Source of the DNA: Amphibacillus cookii
GTDB lineage: Bacteria > Bacillota > Bacilli > Bacillales > Amphibacillaceae
Length of the DNA stretch: 64,000 nucleotides
Assembly: GCF_016908375.1 (NCBI RefSeq)
Contig: NZ_JAFBDS010000004.1
Coordinates: 248,001 to 312,000, forward strand
Reading direction: 5' to 3'
The first letter of the stretch is position 1. Every line of letters starts with the position of its first letter. Below the pieces are notes generated by a model. The model saw only the letters and a list, made by a program, of their open reading frames with translations. It was not told the origin of the DNA and searched no databases. This document shows positions 60,502 to 64,000 of this stretch, piece by piece. The translations under genes and the position numbers were made by a program.

Positions 60502-60612
60502 AGTAGATTAGTTCACTGATGAAAGTGTTTTTGGAAAAAGATTCTTCATTTATTCTTGAAAGTATATACATTAACTTCATTTTTTTATCGTTTTTACGAA
60601 AGGGGTTTCGTT

Positions 60613-61959
60613 ATGGCTGTTATACAATTTCCTAAAGATATGAAGTGGGGAGTCGCTACCGCTTCTTACCAAATTGAGGGTGCTACAAGTGAAGGTGGAA
60701 GAGGGGTATCGATATGGGACACGTTTTCTAAGACACCAGGAAAAGTTGTAAATGGGGATAATGGTGATGTCGCATGTGATAGTTACCATCGTTATAAAGA
60801 AGATGTTGAAATTATGGAAGATTTAGGTGTGGATTTTTATCGATTTTCAATTGCCTGGCCAAGAATTTTCCCCAATGGGATAGGCGAAGTTAATCAAGAG
60901 GGTTTAGATTATTATCATCGGCTCGTAGACCAATTACTTGAAAAAGGTATCCAGCCCATGTGTACACTATATCATTGGGATCTCCCTCAAGCACTACAAG
61001 ACAATGGAGGTTGGGCAAACCGCGAGACGATTGTTGCTTTCGTCAACTATGCTGAAGTCATATTTAAAGCATTTCAAGGGAAAATTAAGCATTGGATTAC
61101 CATTAATGAACCATGGTGTGTTTCGTTTTTGTCTCATTTTATGGGCGTTCACGCACCAGGCGATAAAGATTTACAATTAGGGGTTGATGTTGCCCATCAT
61201 TTGCATGTAGCACATGGAAATACAGTTATGCGCTTTCGTGAGCTTGGTATTGAAGGTCAAATCGGTTATGCGCCAAATGTAGAATGGAATGAACCATACA
61301 GCAATAAGCAAGAAGATATTGATGCTTGTAAGCGAGCGAACGGTTTTTTTATTGACTGGTTTTTTGATCCCGTATTTAAAGGGACTTATCCAACCTTTTT
61401 GGTCGATTGGTTCGAGAAAAAAGGTGTTCAATTAAATGTGCAAGAAGGTGATATGGAGATCATTAGTCAACCGATTGATTTCTTGGGCATTAATTACTAC
61501 ACTGGCGGTGTGGCGCGTTATAAAGAGAATGAAGGGTTATTTGATCATGAGCGTGTCGATACGGGATATCAAAAAACAGACATTGGTTGGAATATATATC
61601 CTGAAGGATTTTATAATGCATTAACACATATTAATAAAACATACGGCAGTGTGCCCATCTATATTACAGAAAATGGTTCATGTTATAATGATGAGCCAAA
61701 AGGCAGAAAAATAAGGGACAATAAACGAATTGATTATTTACAGCAACATTTGATCTCACTCCATCGCGCGATAAAAACAGGGGTTAACATTAAAGGGTAT
61801 TTAACTTGGTCGTTGTTTGATAATTTTGAATGGGCAGAAGGATATACGATGCGTTTTGGTATTGTTTATGTTGATTACCAAACGTTAGAGCGTATTAAAA
61901 AAGATAGTTTCTATTGGTACAAACAAATCATTAACAGTAATTTCTTTGAAGTTAAATAA
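60613..61959 (+). CDS. bglA: Family 1 glycoside hydrolase, beta-glucosidase
   Basis: Cytoplasmic GH1 enzyme of 448 residues hydrolysing cellobiose or other beta-glucosides. N-terminal FPKDMKWGVATASYQIEGA; the acid/base Glu166 in TINEPW; the nucleophile Glu353 in ITENG; and SLFDNFEWAEGY near the end. No phospho-beta-glucosidase context is seen: the neighbours encode an ABC importer, which supports unphosphorylated substrate. The ATG at 60613 follows AAAGGGG and gives the family N-terminus. Confidence 0.92.
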   Translation: MAVIQFPKDMKWGVATASYQIEGATSEGGRGVSIWDTFSKTPGKVVNGDNGDVACDSYHRYKEDVEIMEDLGVDFYRFSIAWPRIFPNGIGEVNQEGLDYYHRLVDQLLEKGIQPMCTLYHWDLPQALQDNGGWANRETIVAFVNYAEVIFKAFQGKIKHWITINEPWCVSFLSHFMGVHAPGDKDLQLGVDVAHHLHVAHGNTVMRFRELGIEGQIGYAPNVEWNEPYSNKQEDIDACKRANGFFIDWFFDPVFKGTYPTFLVDWFEKKGVQLNVQEGDMEIISQPIDFLGINYYTGGVARYKENEGLFDHERVDTGYQKTDIGWNIYPEGFYNALTHINKTYGSVPIYITENGSCYNDEPKGRKIRDNKRIDYLQQHLISLHRAIKTGVNIKGYLTWSLFDNFEWAEGYTMRFGIVYVDYQTLERIKKDSFYWYKQIINSNFFEVK

Positions 61960-62060
61960 CCAAGCTATTGATTTTAGAGGTTCTTCTAACCATGAAGTAA
62001 CCTCGAGAACGATGGTTTTGACACCATGTATTGGTGGTAGGTCAGTCATTATTCCATTGT

Positions 62061-62077
62061 TTAGAAAGCGCTTACTT
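62061..62077 (+). promoter_or_regulatory. cre-like operator upstream of the sugar ABC genes
   Basis: TTAGAAAGCGCTTACTT contains the AAAGCGCTT core, with two departures from the cre consensus. It lies about 110 bases before the binding-protein gene. A TTGACA at 62018-62023 is nearby but lacks a well-spaced -10. Confidence 0.5.
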
Positions 62078-62183
62078 TTAAGTTGGCAGAGCTTTTAAGG
62101 AGGTGATAGAGTAGCGGATGAAGGCGAGTTTATCGTTTGTTTGATAGGTTAACCAAATTAAATTTTCCAAGGGGGAAAGAAAA

Positions 62184-63491
62184 ATGTCAAAACTTTTGAA
62201 ATTAACGGCACTTATGGCTTTAGCAATTTTATTCTTAGCTGCATGTAATGGTGGGAATGGAAATGATGCATCAGAAGAAGGTGCAGAGGATCCAGAAACA
62301 ACATCAGAAACAATTGGTGATGGTGATGTTGAGTTAGTGTTTTGGGAATTTGGTAATACAGGATACGATAAGTTAATTGAGGAGTACGTCGCTGACAATC
62401 CGCATATCTCTATCAACCTTCAAAACAGTGACATGAATGACGTACATGATAATTTATTTACATCGGTATCTACTGGCAGTGGTGCACCAGATATCGCAAT
62501 GGTTGAAGAGGCTCAGATTGAACGTTATCGCAATGCAGAGGATGCCTTTAACAATCTATATGATTTAGGTGCTGAATCAGTAGTCGATAATTATCTTGAT
62601 TGGGTTTTCCAAAATGGTGAAAGCGCAGATGGTAGTTTTCTATTTGGATTACCAACAGACATCGGACCGACAGTCATGTTTTATCGCACCGATGTCTTCG
62701 AGGAAGCAGGTTTTGATTCTTCACCAGAAGCAGTTTCCGAGTTAGTAAGTACGTGGGAAGATTTTGAATCGGTTGCTCATCAAATTTATGATGAGACAGG
62801 AAAACTAATGGCAGATGCTGGAGAACTTGTATTCAATGCGCGACGTGACCAAGCGACACAACAGTATTTTAATGAAGACGATGAATTAATTATCGATGAT
62901 CACCCCCAAATTAGAGAGGCATATGACTACGTGGCCAACTTATTTGATGAAGGATTAGTTGGAGATATTCCGCTTTGGACACCAGAATGGTTCGCTGGTA
63001 TGGAAGATGGAACATACGCAACAATGTTAGCTCCGGCTTGGATGCAAGGTCAAATTAAAGATAATAGCCCAGAAGAAGGCGTTTGGTCGATTACAACAAT
63101 GCCTGAAGGTGCGGGAAACTGGGGTGGCTCTTACTTAACTGTTCCTTCAGAAAGTGAACATGCAGAAGAAGCTTACCAATTTATCGAGTGGTTAACGGCA
63201 CCAGAACAACAATTAAAAGCATTTTTAGACTATGGACTGTTCCCATCATCACCTCAGGTATATGAGATGTCAGAATTTATGGACTATGAAGATGATTATT
63301 TTGGTGGAATTGCGACAGCGCAAGTGTTTTCGGAAGCTGCTCAACAAGTTATTCCTGTATACAAAGGGCGTTTATACTATCCAGTAGATGAAGAATTAAA
63401 GCAAGCAATTGATAATATATCTGCTGGTGATGATCGAGATGAAGAATGGGAAGCTGCTTTACAACGAATTGAACGCATTTTGCAGCGTTAA
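62184..63491 (+). CDS. Sugar ABC transporter substrate-binding lipoprotein
   Basis: Extracellular solute-binding protein family 1, 435 residues. The signal peptide ends in lipobox LFLAAC (Cys21). An acidic Gly/Ser-rich linker follows, then the mature domain: DVELVFWEFGNTGYDKLIEEY, FTSVSTGSGAPDIAMVEE and WLTAPEQQLKAFLDYGLFPSS. AAGGGGGAAAG precedes the ATG. The adjacent beta-glucosidase suggests a beta-glucoside substrate, but the ligand is not determined. Confidence 0.9.
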   Translation: MSKLLKLTALMALAILFLAACNGGNGNDASEEGAEDPETTSETIGDGDVELVFWEFGNTGYDKLIEEYVADNPHISINLQNSDMNDVHDNLFTSVSTGSGAPDIAMVEEAQIERYRNAEDAFNNLYDLGAESVVDNYLDWVFQNGESADGSFLFGLPTDIGPTVMFYRTDVFEEAGFDSSPEAVSELVSTWEDFESVAHQIYDETGKLMADAGELVFNARRDQATQQYFNEDDELIIDDHPQIREAYDYVANLFDEGLVGDIPLWTPEWFAGMEDGTYATMLAPAWMQGQIKDNSPEEGVWSITTMPEGAGNWGGSYLTVPSESEHAEEAYQFIEWLTAPEQQLKAFLDYGLFPSSPQVYEMSEFMDYEDDYFGGIATAQVFSEAAQQVIPVYKGRLYYPVDEELKQAIDNISAGDDRDEEWEAALQRIERILQR

Positions 63492-63507
63492 TTATTGATT
63501 TCTAAGT

Positions 63508-63544
63508 GTGTCCTGAAAGGTTCAAAATAGTCCTTTTGGGACAC
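63508..63544 (+). other. Hairpin between binding-protein and permease genes
   Basis: GTGTCCTGAAAGG faces CCTTTTGGGACAC with an 11-base loop and no T-run. Hairpins at this point in ABC operons commonly protect the binding-protein mRNA and lower permease expression; that role is inferred. Confidence 0.55.
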
Positions 63545-63647
63545 GCTCGTTATTATCGGATTTCTAGGTGAGAGCTATTTTCTCCCCATTCGAATAGATC
63601 AAGTTCTAGGGAAGCAGTATATTACTTTTTGCAAGGGGGTAGCAAAG

Positions 63648-64000
63648 TTGAAGATGACGAAAAAAGCTAATCAGCTTACTGAAACAAAGCGTACGACGAT
63701 AGCGGCATATCTCTTTATCTCTCCATTTTTTATTTTATTTGCTATTTTTGGGTTATTCCCGATGATATTTAGTTTTTACTTATCGTTTTTTCGTTGGGAT
63801 GGTTTAGACCCAATGACCTTTAATGGTTTGAACAACTTTAGATTTATTTTTTCTGATCCGATTTTTTACTCTTCGATAAAAAATACGTTTATTATTGGGT
63901 TGTTAGGAACGCTACCACAAATCATTGTATCCATTTTAATTGCATTTGCCTTAAATTCAGCACTTATCCGCTTTCGTAATACGTTTAGAACACTGATTTT
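63648..64000 (+). CDS. Sugar ABC transporter permease, MalF type (runs off the window)
   Basis: The first 117 codons are visible. The start is TTG at 63648, seven bases behind AAGGGGGT; an ATG at 63654 is possible but further away. After a basic N-terminus comes a first membrane helix (AAYLFISPFFILFAIFGLFP), then FSFYLSFFRWDG, FNGLNNFRFIFSDPIF and a second helix GLLGTLPQIIVSILIAFALN. These are typical of MalF/UgpA-like permeases. It should pair with the binding protein just upstream. Confidence 0.88.
   Translation, partial: MKMTKKANQLTETKRTTIAAYLFISPFFILFAIFGLFPMIFSFYLSFFRWDGLDPMTFNGLNNFRFIFSDPIFYSSIKNTFIIGLLGTLPQIIVSILIAFALNSALIRFRNTFRTLI

Overview
The window is an AT-rich piece of a low-GC Gram-positive chromosome spanning the replication origin. 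Gene order on both sides of dnaA closely follows the Bacillus subtilis oriC region: rpsR-ssb-rpsF-ychF ... parB-parA-noc-rsmG-mnmG-mnmE ... jag-yidC-rnpA-rpmH // dnaA-dnaN-yaaA-recF-remB-gyrB-gyrA ... guaB-dacA-pdxS-pdxT-serS-tRNA-Ser ... dck/dgk ... sleL(yaaH)-tadA-SRP RNA. Sporulation and germination genes (yyaC, a gerA-type operon, a LysM-GH18 cortex-lytic enzyme) point to an endospore-forming Bacillaceae member. An Amphibacillus-like fermentative relative is a guess from the sugar genes and the unusual Rnf pair; the genus cannot be settled from this sequence.

Layout. 1-420: start of a probable serA behind a serine (AGC) T-box, minus strand. 593-11178: an accessory sugar-alcohol operon with a PRD regulator, a galactitol-type PTS (EIIA, EIIB, EIIC), two zinc polyol-phosphate dehydrogenases, a DeoC-type aldolase, RpiB, Rpe, transketolase and an unrecognised 50-residue membrane protein, preceded by a near-perfect CcpA (cre) site. 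Together they would import and phosphorylate a polyol, probably a pentitol, oxidise it to a ketose phosphate and feed the pentose phosphate pathway. 11464-13776: an RnfC-RnfD pair with no other Rnf subunits. 14447-30041: the conserved left arm of oriC, on the minus strand, with three perfect parS sites. 30042-32160: oriC, with DnaA boxes on both sides of dnaA and a DnaA-trio/AT-rich unwinding region before dnaN. 32162-48809: the conserved right arm, including a degenerate HD-GYP protein and a serine (UCC) T-box upstream of serS. 49207-57549: inserted genes (PadR/DUF1129 pair, proC, a gerABC operon with a tiny fourth gene, a DJ-1/PfpI protein) around dck/dgk. 57721-60000: sleL, tadA, SRP RNA. 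From 60200 the B. subtilis order breaks: where dnaX would be expected there is a catabolite-controlled GH1 beta-glucosidase followed by a sugar ABC transporter that runs off the window.

The most striking unexplained structure is a family of dispersed intergenic repeats. At least nine copies occur, in both orientations, with conserved ends and an internal hairpin; some are short internal-deletion forms and some carry longer inserts. A second MITE-like family and a separate DnaA-box cluster lie between mnmE and jag. Several genes below about 60 codons (7108-7260, 52932-53096, possibly 45202-45348) were found by reading the gaps.
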